DNA from: Nitrospira sp. CG24E
Lineage (GTDB): Bacteria; Nitrospirota; Nitrospiria; Nitrospirales; Nitrospiraceae
Direction: 5' to 3'
Length of the DNA stretch: 55,721 nt
Assembly: GCA_002869895.2 (NCBI GenBank)
Contig: NEWP02000001.1
Location: 53,792-109,512, forward strand
Shown here: piece after piece, positions 26,666 through 34,460 of the stretch
Numbering within the stretch: position 1 is the first letter of the stretch
Layout: every line of letters starts with the position of its first letter
Program-made: the position numbers and the translations under genes
The notes under the pieces: model-generated
Told to the model about the DNA's origin: nothing
Databases searched by the model: none
Seen by the model: the letters and a program-made list of their open reading frames with translations, nothing else

Positions 26666-28062
26666 CTGAGACACTCAACCGGAGTCTGAGTCTCTGGAAT
26701 AGCCTGACCATTGGGTTTGCAGTCGTGTCGCCGGTGGTGGGGCTCTACGCCATCATCGGTGTACAGACGGCAGTGACGGGGGGAGGTTGGTTCGCCGCGC
26801 TGGCCCTTTGCCTGGCGATGCAGCTGCTGGTAGCCACGGTCTATGCTGAGCTCTCCTCGCAGTTTCCCATTGCTGGAGGGGCCTACAAGTGGGCGCGCCA
26901 ACTTGGCGGGGGCGTCACAGGACAATTCGCCGGAGTCATTTATATCAGTTCGACGATTTCCATGCTGACCACTACCGCCTATACCGGGGGTATCTGGCTG
27001 GCTATTTTTTTTGGATCGGCTGGTGGCAGCGGACTTACGCTTGTGCTGTGGGGCGTCGTGTTTTTATCGATCTGTACGCTCCTCAACCTGGCTCCTGTCA
27101 ACCTGTTCAAGCTGGTCATTACGCTGGGCGTCTATGCGGAGATAGTCGGCTCCTTTGGCGTGGCGTTGCTGCTCTTTCTCTTTTTCCGGCAACATTCATT
27201 TTCAGAACTATTCCAGCATCTCGGCACGGGAACTGCCCCCAGCCAGACGGCTGCTTTTTTAGCGGCGTTGGCCATTGCCGGCTGGGCTTTCATCGGTTTC
27301 GATGCCTGCTCCACCATCGCCGAGGAAACCCATGAGCCCAAGCGGATGGTCCCGCGCGCGATCTTTTTTTCTCTCTGCATGGTGGGTACTGTCGTACTTT
27401 TCAATTCAGCCGCCCTGACCTTGAGCATCGACCGTGACAATCTGGCGCAGGCGAGTGCCTCGTCCGATCCCATTACCCCTATCATAGCCGGCAGCTTCGG
27501 CGCCTGGGCGGAAAAGCCTTTTCTGGCAATTGTTATGGTTGCGTTTTTGGCTTGCGGAGCATCTGTGGTGCAATATACCTCGCGCATTGTCTATTCCATG
27601 GCCCGCGAGGGCAATATGCCGGCTGTACTCAGTCGCGTAACGGAGGCGAAAACTCCGCGCAATGCGGTGATCTGCGTGGTGCTGCTTGCGGGACTCGGTT
27701 TGCTGTTCGGTCTGAACGACGGAGCTGTGGCGACTGTATTGGCGTTCGGCACAGGAGGGCTATATGCCATGTTCGTCATGACCACCGGGGTTGGTCTCTA
27801 TACTCGCCTCACGGGCCGCTGGAACCCGGCGCTGGGTGAATTAAGATTGGGTGTCTGGGGGCTGGTGATCAATACGATAGCCTTTCTCTGGTCGGTATTT
27901 GAATTCGTCAATATCGCCTGGCCGCGCGCCTACGCCGTCTCACTGACAGCGCCCTGGTGGCAGCTCTGGGCCGTACCTCTGGTACTGGGCAGTATTTTAG
28001 GCGCGACCACGGTGAATGTTCTCATCAATAAGATCCGCCGGAACCGCACACCGCGGCGGTAA
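26638..28062 (+). CDS. APC family permease (amino acid/amine type)
   Basis: About 474 residues from ATG 26638 (MNQTDQTTASETLNRSLSLW). Twelve or so membrane helices; the sequences GFAVVSPVVGLYAIIGV, FPIAGGAYKWARQLGG and GWAFIGFDACSTIAEETHEP are typical of the eukaryote-like amino acid/choline/GABA branch of APC transporters. The first codons lie in a family C repeat; GAGAG is a weak ribosome site 6 nt upstream. Substrate unknown. Since the neighbouring block handles nitrogen and includes a guanidinase-like gene 4 kb away, uptake of guanidine or amines is possible but is only inference. Confidence 0.88.
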   Translation: MNQTDQTTASETLNRSLSLWNSLTIGFAVVSPVVGLYAIIGVQTAVTGGGWFAALALCLAMQLLVATVYAELSSQFPIAGGAYKWARQLGGGVTGQFAGVIYISSTISMLTTTAYTGGIWLAIFFGSAGGSGLTLVLWGVVFLSICTLLNLAPVNLFKLVITLGVYAEIVGSFGVALLLFLFFRQHSFSELFQHLGTGTAPSQTAAFLAALAIAGWAFIGFDACSTIAEETHEPKRMVPRAIFFSLCMVGTVVLFNSAALTLSIDRDNLAQASASSDPITPIIAGSFGAWAEKPFLAIVMVAFLACGASVVQYTSRIVYSMAREGNMPAVLSRVTEAKTPRNAVICVVLLAGLGLLFGLNDGAVATVLAFGTGGLYAMFVMTTGVGLYTRLTGRWNPALGELRLGVWGLVINTIAFLWSVFEFVNIAWPRAYAVSLTAPWWQLWAVPLVLGSILGATTVNVLINKIRRNRTPRR

Positions 28063-28077
28063 TCACGGCAGCGTCTG

Positions 28078-28141
28078 TCATTCCCGCGAAAGCGGGAAAC
28101 CAGAGCAGGCCTGGATTCCGGGTCAAGCCCGGAATGACGAA
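28078..28141. repeat. CATTCCCGCGAAAGCGGGAA palindromic repeat
   Basis: TTCCCGCGAAAGCGGGAA and ATTCCGGGTCAAGCCCGGAA hairpins occur in tandem, a widespread REP-like unit. It follows the permease stop. 28142-28268 holds nothing recognised. Confidence 0.8.
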
Positions 28142-28269
28142 GAGAACAGGACGTATGTCGTCATGTACAATTGAATGAATTATTCTACTTCACCGAATAT
28201 CCGGTAGCGTGCATTCAGAAATGCGCATTGCCGATAGGGCGCTCGGTGGTATATCGTTGATGCGATTCA

Positions 28270-28926
28270 ATGAGAAGATTATCTAACAAGAGCGAGGAAT
28301 GGCTGCGAACATACATCCGGCGATTTCTATCCCATGCTGCTTTGGCAATTGGCAGTATCATACTGGCGATGACGCTGCCATCTCACGCGGTCGCCGCAGA
28401 GTCGATTCCAGAGCTTTTTCCACTTCGTCCTTTTAATTTCGACGTTTCGTTTAATCAGCGGACATTTGCGCCACAGACCAGAGTCATTGCCGCCCAGGCT
28501 GGACTCACCGCGTTTCGCTACGGCAACCTTGAGGTGAGAACAGTCTATCAATACTATAGTCAGCATACCCCCACATTTACCACCGACCAAAATTCTTTGT
28601 ATCTGAATCCCCGCTGGAATAATTTTATTGATATATTGGATTTCCCAAAAGATTACCCGATCAATCGGATGATTCGACATGTTCTCTTTGGACCGCTGGA
28701 GGACCGGGCGGTGCCATATCTTGGAGCACTCGTTGGAGGAACGATCCCAGGCCGAGATGCTGATTCTCCAGGCTATCTCTACGGAGGCCAGGTGGGAGTG
28801 CGATTCCCTGTGGCTAGAGGATTTTCTGTCGATATGGGGCTCCAATACATACGACTTGAAATTGACTTCAAGAATAAGTCCGACTTATCAGAACAATGGC
28901 TCTTTACAACCGGAGTTCGATTCTAA
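28270..28926 (+). CDS. Predicted outer-membrane beta-barrel protein
   Basis: 218 residues. A signal peptide (to about HAVAAES, residue 45, with a long basic n-region) is followed by alternating hydrophobic segments and a C-terminal TTGVRF, consistent with a small outer-membrane barrel. It somewhat resembles PagL/acyloxyacyl hydrolase-like barrels (GNLEVRTVYQYYSQHTP, GYLYGGQVGVRF), but I cannot see their catalytic residues. It begins a three-gene cluster with the following binding protein (26-nt gap) and haem protein. No function assigned. Confidence 0.75.
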   Translation: MRRLSNKSEEWLRTYIRRFLSHAALAIGSIILAMTLPSHAVAAESIPELFPLRPFNFDVSFNQRTFAPQTRVIAAQAGLTAFRYGNLEVRTVYQYYSQHTPTFTTDQNSLYLNPRWNNFIDILDFPKDYPINRMIRHVLFGPLEDRAVPYLGALVGGTIPGRDADSPGYLYGGQVGVRFPVARGFSVDMGLQYIRLEIDFKNKSDLSEQWLFTTGVRF

Positions 28927-28952
28927 ACAGTCCGATTGTTGGTAGATCGATC

Positions 28953-29897
28953 ATGAGCGTACTGTCGATGATACGGAGGATCTGGAGCCTGAAGGAATTG
29001 GGCTCACAAGGCATTGTCCCGTCTCTAATCGCGTTCGGATTATTTCTGCAAGGATGCGGACTTGTCTTCGATGCTGTGGAACTGGTGCAGCCTCTTGCAC
29101 GCGATGAAATGTCTGCGATCTGCTCGCGAGGGCAGTTGCGTGTTGGAATTTCCGTCGAACCGTTTCGTCCCTTTGTATTTCCAGCTGTGTTCACCGATGA
29201 AGGGGTTCGTGTCACAGGCCTCGATGTGGAGCTGATCCGTGAGGTGGCCGACGCTCTGACCATATATTGTGGCGGTCAGAAACCCATCGTTCCTACATTG
29301 CGCCTCACCCGGTTCCGTGATCTCTTCATCGAGATGAATGAAGGGCACCTCGATCTTTTTGTCTCATCTATCGGTGGGAATGTTCCTGGCGCAAGACCCG
29401 ATACGCTTGCGGCAATCCAAGCAGGGTTTTCTGGCTTGACCGTTGCCGCTCAGAAGGGCACAGCCTCTTACCTCTACGCAGAAGCCAATCTGAAGAATAT
29501 CCGGTTGCTCATATGCGATTCGCTTCCAGCCGCCGTGGAGACGAAGGATCCGAGCATCGATGTGATTTTGACCAACCACTCCATCCTCGATTATGTGACG
29601 AAGCGCGTGTGGCCGGGCTGGCGCCTCCTCACACGGAATGATGGAACGCCCTTGATCCTGACGCAGGAATATTTCTCCATCGTCACAGTTGAAGAACACA
29701 GGCGTCTGCAGTGGTTCCTCAACAACCTGCTGTATCGGATAGCGGAATCAGGGCGGTTGGAACGTATGCGCAGGCGTTGGCTGGAAGAAGACTATGCGCC
29801 GACTCGACGGGCAACCACAGAAGGCCTGCCGTTTGAAGTTTCAAAAGTGCCGGAACATTACGACCAGGGACAGTGCCGTTTCGCAACCGGAAGGTGA
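28953..29897 (+). CDS. Periplasmic solute-binding protein, family 3-like
   Basis: 314 residues from ATG 28953 (MSVLSMIRRIW). A membrane anchor or lipoprotein-like segment (LIAFGLFLQGCG, Cys near residue 35) is followed by a bi-lobed binding-protein fold: LRVGISVEPFRPF, GLDVELIREVADAL, DLFVSSIGGN and NNLLYRIAESGRLERMRRRW. These mark the polar amino-acid type SBP_bac_3 family. No ABC permease is nearby, so it may act as a sensor or scavenging protein rather than a transporter part. The C-terminal 40 residues are unusual and basic. The gene is 17 nt upstream of the haem protein start used here. Confidence 0.8.
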   Translation: MSVLSMIRRIWSLKELGSQGIVPSLIAFGLFLQGCGLVFDAVELVQPLARDEMSAICSRGQLRVGISVEPFRPFVFPAVFTDEGVRVTGLDVELIREVADALTIYCGGQKPIVPTLRLTRFRDLFIEMNEGHLDLFVSSIGGNVPGARPDTLAAIQAGFSGLTVAAQKGTASYLYAEANLKNIRLLICDSLPAAVETKDPSIDVILTNHSILDYVTKRVWPGWRLLTRNDGTPLILTQEYFSIVTVEEHRRLQWFLNNLLYRIAESGRLERMRRRWLEEDYAPTRRATTEGLPFEVSKVPEHYDQGQCRFATGR

Positions 29898-29914
29898 GCA
29901 AGAAGGACATGCTG

Positions 29915-30661
29915 ATGAAATCCCGCTGGTTGCCGCTCATATCCCTGAGCCTTGTATTCTCTCTCGCGTGGTCAGGCATCGGCTGGGCCCAGGCCTCTCG
30001 TGAAGAAACCGAATACACCGCCCGATATTTAGCCACGCTGCTAGAGGCGGGACGTCTCGTCGTCGAACACAACCAAACACTGATTAATGATGCACGGAAA
30101 GGCGATAAGGGATTTACTCCGGAAGTGTTTGAACATGAGGTTGTCGATGAGTTCATCCGTCAGACCCAGATCGATCTGAAGCATCTCCCCTCACCTCTTC
30201 CCTCTCTTGCGAAAGAATTACTGCCGGTATTGCTTCGGTCAAGCAAGGAGGTGGTGGCTGATGCGCAATTCGTGATCAATCAACGAGGCATCGGGTATAA
30301 GAATTTTATTCCGGCCACTTTTGGCAGCCAAGCCGCCCAAAAGTTCTCCAATCGCTCTCACGCGAAAATAAAACAAACCACACTCAATCCAAGGAATTTG
30401 AAAAACACGCCTGATGCGTACGAAGAAATTGTGTTGAAACGGCTGGCTGCGCAATCGGCCTCAGACACGTTCATCGCCGAATGGATCGACAATGACACGA
30501 CCCTGAGAGCGTTGACCCCGATATATTATTCGCAAGATTGTCTGGCCTGTCATGGCAATCCCAAAGGCATCCTGGATATTTCTGGTTATCCACGTGAGGG
30601 CGCCCAGGAAGGCGATCTTGCCGGAGCGATCAGTATTCAGATTCCATTGAACAGCCGGTAG
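29915..30661 (+). CDS. Tll0287-like (DUF3365) haem protein
   Basis: 248 residues from ATG 29915 (AAGAAGG about 8 nt upstream; ATG 29909 and 29873 are alternatives). A signal peptide ends near IGWAQA. The c-type haem site CLACH (near residue 210) with GNPKGILDISGYPREG is the classic Tll0287/DUF3365 signature. These secreted domains are c-type haem sensors in signalling proteins, but here no kinase or cyclase follows. Alone with a binding protein it may bind haem or sense redox or NO in the periplasm; this is inference. Confidence 0.85.
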   Translation: MKSRWLPLISLSLVFSLAWSGIGWAQASREETEYTARYLATLLEAGRLVVEHNQTLINDARKGDKGFTPEVFEHEVVDEFIRQTQIDLKHLPSPLPSLAKELLPVLLRSSKEVVADAQFVINQRGIGYKNFIPATFGSQAAQKFSNRSHAKIKQTTLNPRNLKNTPDAYEEIVLKRLAAQSASDTFIAEWIDNDTTLRALTPIYYSQDCLACHGNPKGILDISGYPREGAQEGDLAGAISIQIPLNSR

Positions 30662-30721
30662 CAAGCTGTCCGCCCGCTGTATTCATGAACATTTCTGCTG
30701 CAGTGGCCGATCTGCTGCGAT

Positions 30722-30815
30722 TCCACGTGAAGCGTCGTTCGTGAAGCGTGAAGCGCAGGACGTAAAGAGTGTGTCTGTATTGTCGCTTGCGAGATACGCT
30801 TCACGTGGAACGCGG
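30722..30815. repeat. Family F repeat (CACGTGAAGCGT...ACGCTTCACGTG)
   Basis: TTCCACGTGAAGCGTCGTTC and TACGCTTCACGTGGAACGCG are inverted arms, with AAGCGTGAAGCGCAGG in between. It separates the haem protein and the convergent minus-strand guanidinase-like gene. Confidence 0.75.
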
Positions 30816-30816
30816 C

Positions 30817-31965
30817 TTAGGGCTTTCTCCGGTTCGGTAGATGGCCTGAGCGCACCTGGCAGGCCAGGACGTCGCAGATCACACGAGTGGACATGAGGGC
30901 GGTGATCTCTGCTGAGTCGTAGGGGGGAGCGCATTCCACAATCTCGATTCCGGCTAACGGCTTGTAGTCCGCGATAATTTGCAGGAACTTCAGCACTTCA
31001 CGCGGTAGGAACCCGCCCGGTTCCGGCCAGCCTGTTCCAGGCACGAAGGCCGCGTCCAGACAATCGACATCGAAGCTCAACCAGACCGCATCGACTCCGT
31101 CCCACGCCACTTCGAGCGCTTGTTTGGCGGCATTCTCAATGCCCATCTCCACACAGTCTGTGACGGTCATGATCGTGGTTTGGCGTTCACGGCCTGCCTT
31201 CACACCGGGCCTCGGCGCCTGCCAGCCGCCGATCCCGATCTGCACGAGATTTTTTGCCGGCACGTTGGGAATGTTCGTCGCATGAAACCAGGGTGTCGTG
31301 TGCATGCGCTCATCGAGGTCTGTGTCCTGAGTGTCCACATGCCGATCGAAATGGATGATGCCGAGCTTGCCTCCATTCAGATTCTTGGCGACTCCCCGCA
31401 CAGTTGCGAAGCCGAGGGAATGGTCGCCGCCGAGCACCACGGGAAACGCCCCGCTGGCATAGACATGCGAAACGCCCTTGCTGACTTGATCGAAGGTCTT
31501 TTCGATGTTGGCGGGAATGGTAAACACATCGCCGAGATCGCACATGGAAACAGATTCCCGCAGGTCCACGCCGAGCTCGAAACTGTAGGATCCATACAGA
31601 GCCGAGATCTTGCGAATACCCTGAGGACCGAATCTTGTCCCGGATCGATAGGTCGTGCCGCCGTCGAAGGGCGCTCCAAGAATGGCCACGTCGTACTGTC
31701 CGCACTTGCGGACGTCTTCTACATAGGGCGCTTTGGCAAAGGTGTTGATCCCTGCGAAGTGAGGGAGCTCTCCCCGGCTGAAGGTGGGAATCCGGCGATC
31801 TATAATGGAGTCGGCGCCTGGTAGGCCTAATTCAAGACCCCTGGCTATTTCCTCCTCATGTTTCGTGGTCGGGAGCAGCGCCTCCGCTTCGACGGCAAAT
31901 TTCGCTTCCGGGCCATACTTATCATGTAGGGGAACCTTGCCCTTGTATTTCGACTTCTCAGCCAC
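30817..31965 (-). CDS. Ureohydrolase, probable guanidine hydrolase (guanidinase)
   Basis: 382 residues. An N-terminal extension of about 85 residues precedes the ureohydrolase core. Metal ligands are H182 (VLGGDHS), D207, H209 and D211 (FDRHVDTQ), and D299 and D301 (SFDVDCLD). The DRH rather than DAH form, DERMHTTPWFHATNI, GIGGWQAPRPGV and PGTGWPEPGG resemble, from memory, the nickel-dependent guanidine hydrolase GdmH of Synechocystis and the Nitrospira inopinata guanidinase more than classical agmatinase. The reaction would be guanidine plus water to urea plus ammonia, feeding the urease encoded here. Other options are agmatinase or guanidinobutyrase. GGAGGAG ribosome site. Confidence 0.8.
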   Translation of the reverse strand: MAEKSKYKGKVPLHDKYGPEAKFAVEAEALLPTTKHEEEIARGLELGLPGADSIIDRRIPTFSRGELPHFAGINTFAKAPYVEDVRKCGQYDVAILGAPFDGGTTYRSGTRFGPQGIRKISALYGSYSFELGVDLRESVSMCDLGDVFTIPANIEKTFDQVSKGVSHVYASGAFPVVLGGDHSLGFATVRGVAKNLNGGKLGIIHFDRHVDTQDTDLDERMHTTPWFHATNIPNVPAKNLVQIGIGGWQAPRPGVKAGRERQTTIMTVTDCVEMGIENAAKQALEVAWDGVDAVWLSFDVDCLDAAFVPGTGWPEPGGFLPREVLKFLQIIADYKPLAGIEIVECAPPYDSAEITALMSTRVICDVLACQVRSGHLPNRRKP

Positions 31966-31994
31966 GATGCTCTCCTCCTTGCGCCCATCCAGGG

Positions 31995-32122
31995 TTCTTG
32001 TTTATTTGGTTTATTTAGTTTGTCTTGTTCATTTGGTTTGTTTGGTTTATTTCGTTTATTTGGTGCGCAGGACCGCTCTCGTTTTTGAACCAAACCAACC
32101 AAATGAACCAACCAAACCAGTT
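31995..32122. repeat. Family C repeat between the two minus-strand genes
   Basis: TGTTTATTTGGTTTATTTAG, GGACCGCTCTCGTTTTTGAA and CCAAACCAACCAAATGAAC. It is the inverted form of the 26503-26665 element, including the GAGAG-containing centre. It lies between the GlnE-like gene and the guanidinase-like gene. Confidence 0.85.
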
Positions 32123-34394
32123 ACAGACCGCCGAACCGCTGTGAGAAAAAATCTTGGGATGCCTGCATGTGATGAGCGATGTCGGCCTGTAAATGGCGCG
32201 CGCAGGCCCGCCAGTCGTCCGTCGTATAACCGACACGGCGGGCGAGGCTGACAAACTCTTCAGAGTCGGGCGGGGGGAGGACCAGATCCTTGGTGTTCCC
32301 ACGGACCATGCGCAATCCGTCAACCAGGATACGGATGAAGATGTAGGCTTTCCGGAGACCCTCTCCATCGGTTTGCGAGACCAACCCCTCTTTGACCAGC
32401 GCGGCGAGGGCCTGCAGTGTATTCGGCGTGCGCAGGTTCGGGTGGTCGTGCCCATGCATCACTTGCAGATACTGCACGGCATATTCGATGTCGATCAATC
32501 CTCCGACGCCATACTTCACGTTGATCTGCCCCGGCTTGACGAATTGTTTGTGCTGCTGTCTTCGGAGTTCTACCGCTGCGGGAATGTCCCAGGGATCCTT
32601 GGCATAGACGAAAGAGTCCCGGTGGGCTTCCATCTGCCGGCCCAATGAGGCGTCGCCGACAATATGCCGGAGCTTGATGAGGGCTTGCCGCTCGAATGGC
32701 GCGGCGGATCCGGTCGGACTGCAGTAGTCGCGGCCAGCCTCGAACACGTTGGCCAGCGAGCTCTTGCCTCCATGCGGGCGCAGCCGCACGTCGACACGAA
32801 AGATGCCTTCCTGTTTGGCTTCGATCCATTGCAGCAGCTCTTGTACGAGCCGTTCGAAGTATTCCGAGTTCTCCAGTTTCGTCTTGCCGCTCGTAGCGCC
32901 TTCCCCTCCATAGACGAACAAGAGTTCGATGTCCGACGCATAGCCAAGTTCACGGCCGCCGAACTTTCCAAGGCCCAGCACCGCAAAGGGACAGGGCTTT
33001 CCGTTCTGGAGCAGGGGGCGGCCATAGAGCCGGCTCAATTTCGTCTGGCAATCGATGACGCTGCGGGCCATGATGACTTCGGCGAGTTGCGTGAGGGCCA
33101 GGGAGAAGTTGGTCAGGCTGGGCGACACGTCGACGATATGTTTCATGTCGATCCGGAACAGCTCATTGTCTTTGAACCGATTCAAGGCGTCTTTTCGCGC
33201 TGCGTCCGTTTTGGCTCGCGCCACTGCGCGGTCGAGCTCTTTCCTGAGGGTCTCCTGCGGTTTGATCAGAGGCGCATCCCGGTATTCCGTGAGCAGGGGA
33301 AGGAGATTGTTATGTTGGCGTCGTAAAAAATCTTCCCACAAGAAATCGCTGGCGCCGAGCAGCCGGGCAAGCAAGGGGAATGTTTTTTTGTCGCTGATAA
33401 AATCGAGCGCCTTATTTTTTCCCTTCTTGCCCGTTTCCGCCACGATAAGATCGAGAAAGTGGTCGAACGATGCCAGCGCCTTGGCCGGGTCGGATGCCCA
33501 GGTCAAGGCATGGGTGAATTGTTTGATGAGCACGGTGGTCAGCCGCAGTTGCTGTTGATCGGCGGGATCGAGCAGTTTCTGCCCATCGCGATTTCTCACA
33601 AAGAACCGGTCGTGTAGTTTGGATCCATCGCATTCGATCTGGGCCTTGGTGATGTAGATATTGCGCATGGCCAAGGCATTCGCCAGCGCGTAGAGGAAGG
33701 CCGGCGTATCGTCCGATGTGATGTCCATAATCGTATCGCTCGGCGACTGGCTATTGTCGAAGGTAATTTTTACTGTATCCAGCAGGCCGGTGAAGGCGCT
33801 TCGATGTTTGTCCAGTCGTTCGACGAGCCGGCGGTTGACGTACTGGCGGGCCTCGTCGAAACGACCGGCGTCCAGCAGTTGCACGATCTCTGTGACCGTC
33901 TGTCGGAGGGCATTGTGTTGTGAAGCGGGAAAGCCTGTGCGTTCCAGGGGGTGCACTAAAAACACATCGACGATTTTCTTGCGGCTCAGGCCGGGCCGGC
34001 CTTTAGGCCGGCGGATCGTAGCGGGAGTTTCCCTGCGCAACGGTGGAGAGGGTGCGGCTTCTACGAAGGTATAGACCCGCCCTTCTTCGATATTGAGTCC
34101 GAAGGCCGAGAGGACGCCGCAAATGGCGGCGAATTCCGAGAAGTAATCGTAGGCGACGATGCTGATCTCATATCGCCCTTCTTGCTTGTCGAGCACCGAT
34201 AATTCGCAGGGGTGGTCCGGTGTGAGGCGGCTGGCAAGCTGAATATGCTGTGCGACTGTGTCCGGTTGGAATCGTTCGAAGTACTCCGGATCCATCCGGG
34301 AGGCGAAGTCCTTGAGCACCTCATCATCGACATCCGGACAAAGGGAGGTGAGAGTCTTGGTGATCGACTCGCGTGATCCAAGCCCGTCCGTCAT
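32121..34394 (-). CDS. GlnE-like adenylyltransferase with N-terminal ACT domains
   Basis: 757 residues from ATG 34394 (MTDGLGSRESITK). The N-terminal half carries two predicted ACT domains (about 85-130, YEISIVAYDYFSEFAAIC; and about 210-290, ITSDDTPAFLYALANAL) like those of GlnD. The C-terminal half is a GlnE nucleotidyltransferase (GKFGGRELGYASDIE near residue 475, then FRVDVRLRPHGGK) and ends with GlnE helical sequence. The motif form GRELGYASD matches the C-terminal, adenylylating domain of E. coli GlnE. It would adenylylate GlnA Tyr397, perhaps under direct control of glutamine through the ACT domains. Full-length GlnE has about 946 residues and two such catalytic domains. The ORF can be extended upstream but would overlap the divergent gene. 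Confidence 0.88.
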   Translation of the reverse strand: MTDGLGSRESITKTLTSLCPDVDDEVLKDFASRMDPEYFERFQPDTVAQHIQLASRLTPDHPCELSVLDKQEGRYEISIVAYDYFSEFAAICGVLSAFGLNIEEGRVYTFVEAAPSPPLRRETPATIRRPKGRPGLSRKKIVDVFLVHPLERTGFPASQHNALRQTVTEIVQLLDAGRFDEARQYVNRRLVERLDKHRSAFTGLLDTVKITFDNSQSPSDTIMDITSDDTPAFLYALANALAMRNIYITKAQIECDGSKLHDRFFVRNRDGQKLLDPADQQQLRLTTVLIKQFTHALTWASDPAKALASFDHFLDLIVAETGKKGKNKALDFISDKKTFPLLARLLGASDFLWEDFLRRQHNNLLPLLTEYRDAPLIKPQETLRKELDRAVARAKTDAARKDALNRFKDNELFRIDMKHIVDVSPSLTNFSLALTQLAEVIMARSVIDCQTKLSRLYGRPLLQNGKPCPFAVLGLGKFGGRELGYASDIELLFVYGGEGATSGKTKLENSEYFERLVQELLQWIEAKQEGIFRVDVRLRPHGGKSSLANVFEAGRDYCSPTGSAAPFERQALIKLRHIVGDASLGRQMEAHRDSFVYAKDPWDIPAAVELRRQQHKQFVKPGQINVKYGVGGLIDIEYAVQYLQVMHGHDHPNLRTPNTLQALAALVKEGLVSQTDGEGLRKAYIFIRILVDGLRMVRGNTKDLVLPPPDSEEFVSLARRVGYTTDDWRACARHLQADIAHHMQASQDFFSQRFGGL

Positions 34395-34460
34395 GTTCGG
34401 AGTATACCCGAACTGGGGTTCATTGTGCGAGCGCCGATCTATCAGTATAATGCCTGCCCA
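34394..34460. promoter_or_regulatory. Divergent overlapping promoters, leaderless start sites
   Basis: Plus strand: TTGTGC (34423-34428), 17-nt spacer, TATAAT (34446-34451), then ATG at 34460, so the transcript should begin at or next to the start codon. Minus strand: TATACT ends six bases before the ATG at 34394, with a weak CGCACA -35 box overlapping the plus -35. No ribosome sites precede either ATG. This suggests leaderless mRNAs. Confidence 0.55.

Noticed and set aside
31966-32120. Guanidine (ykkC type) riboswitch before the guanidinase-like gene
   Set aside because: The gap is filled by a family C repeat; no ykkC consensus was seen.
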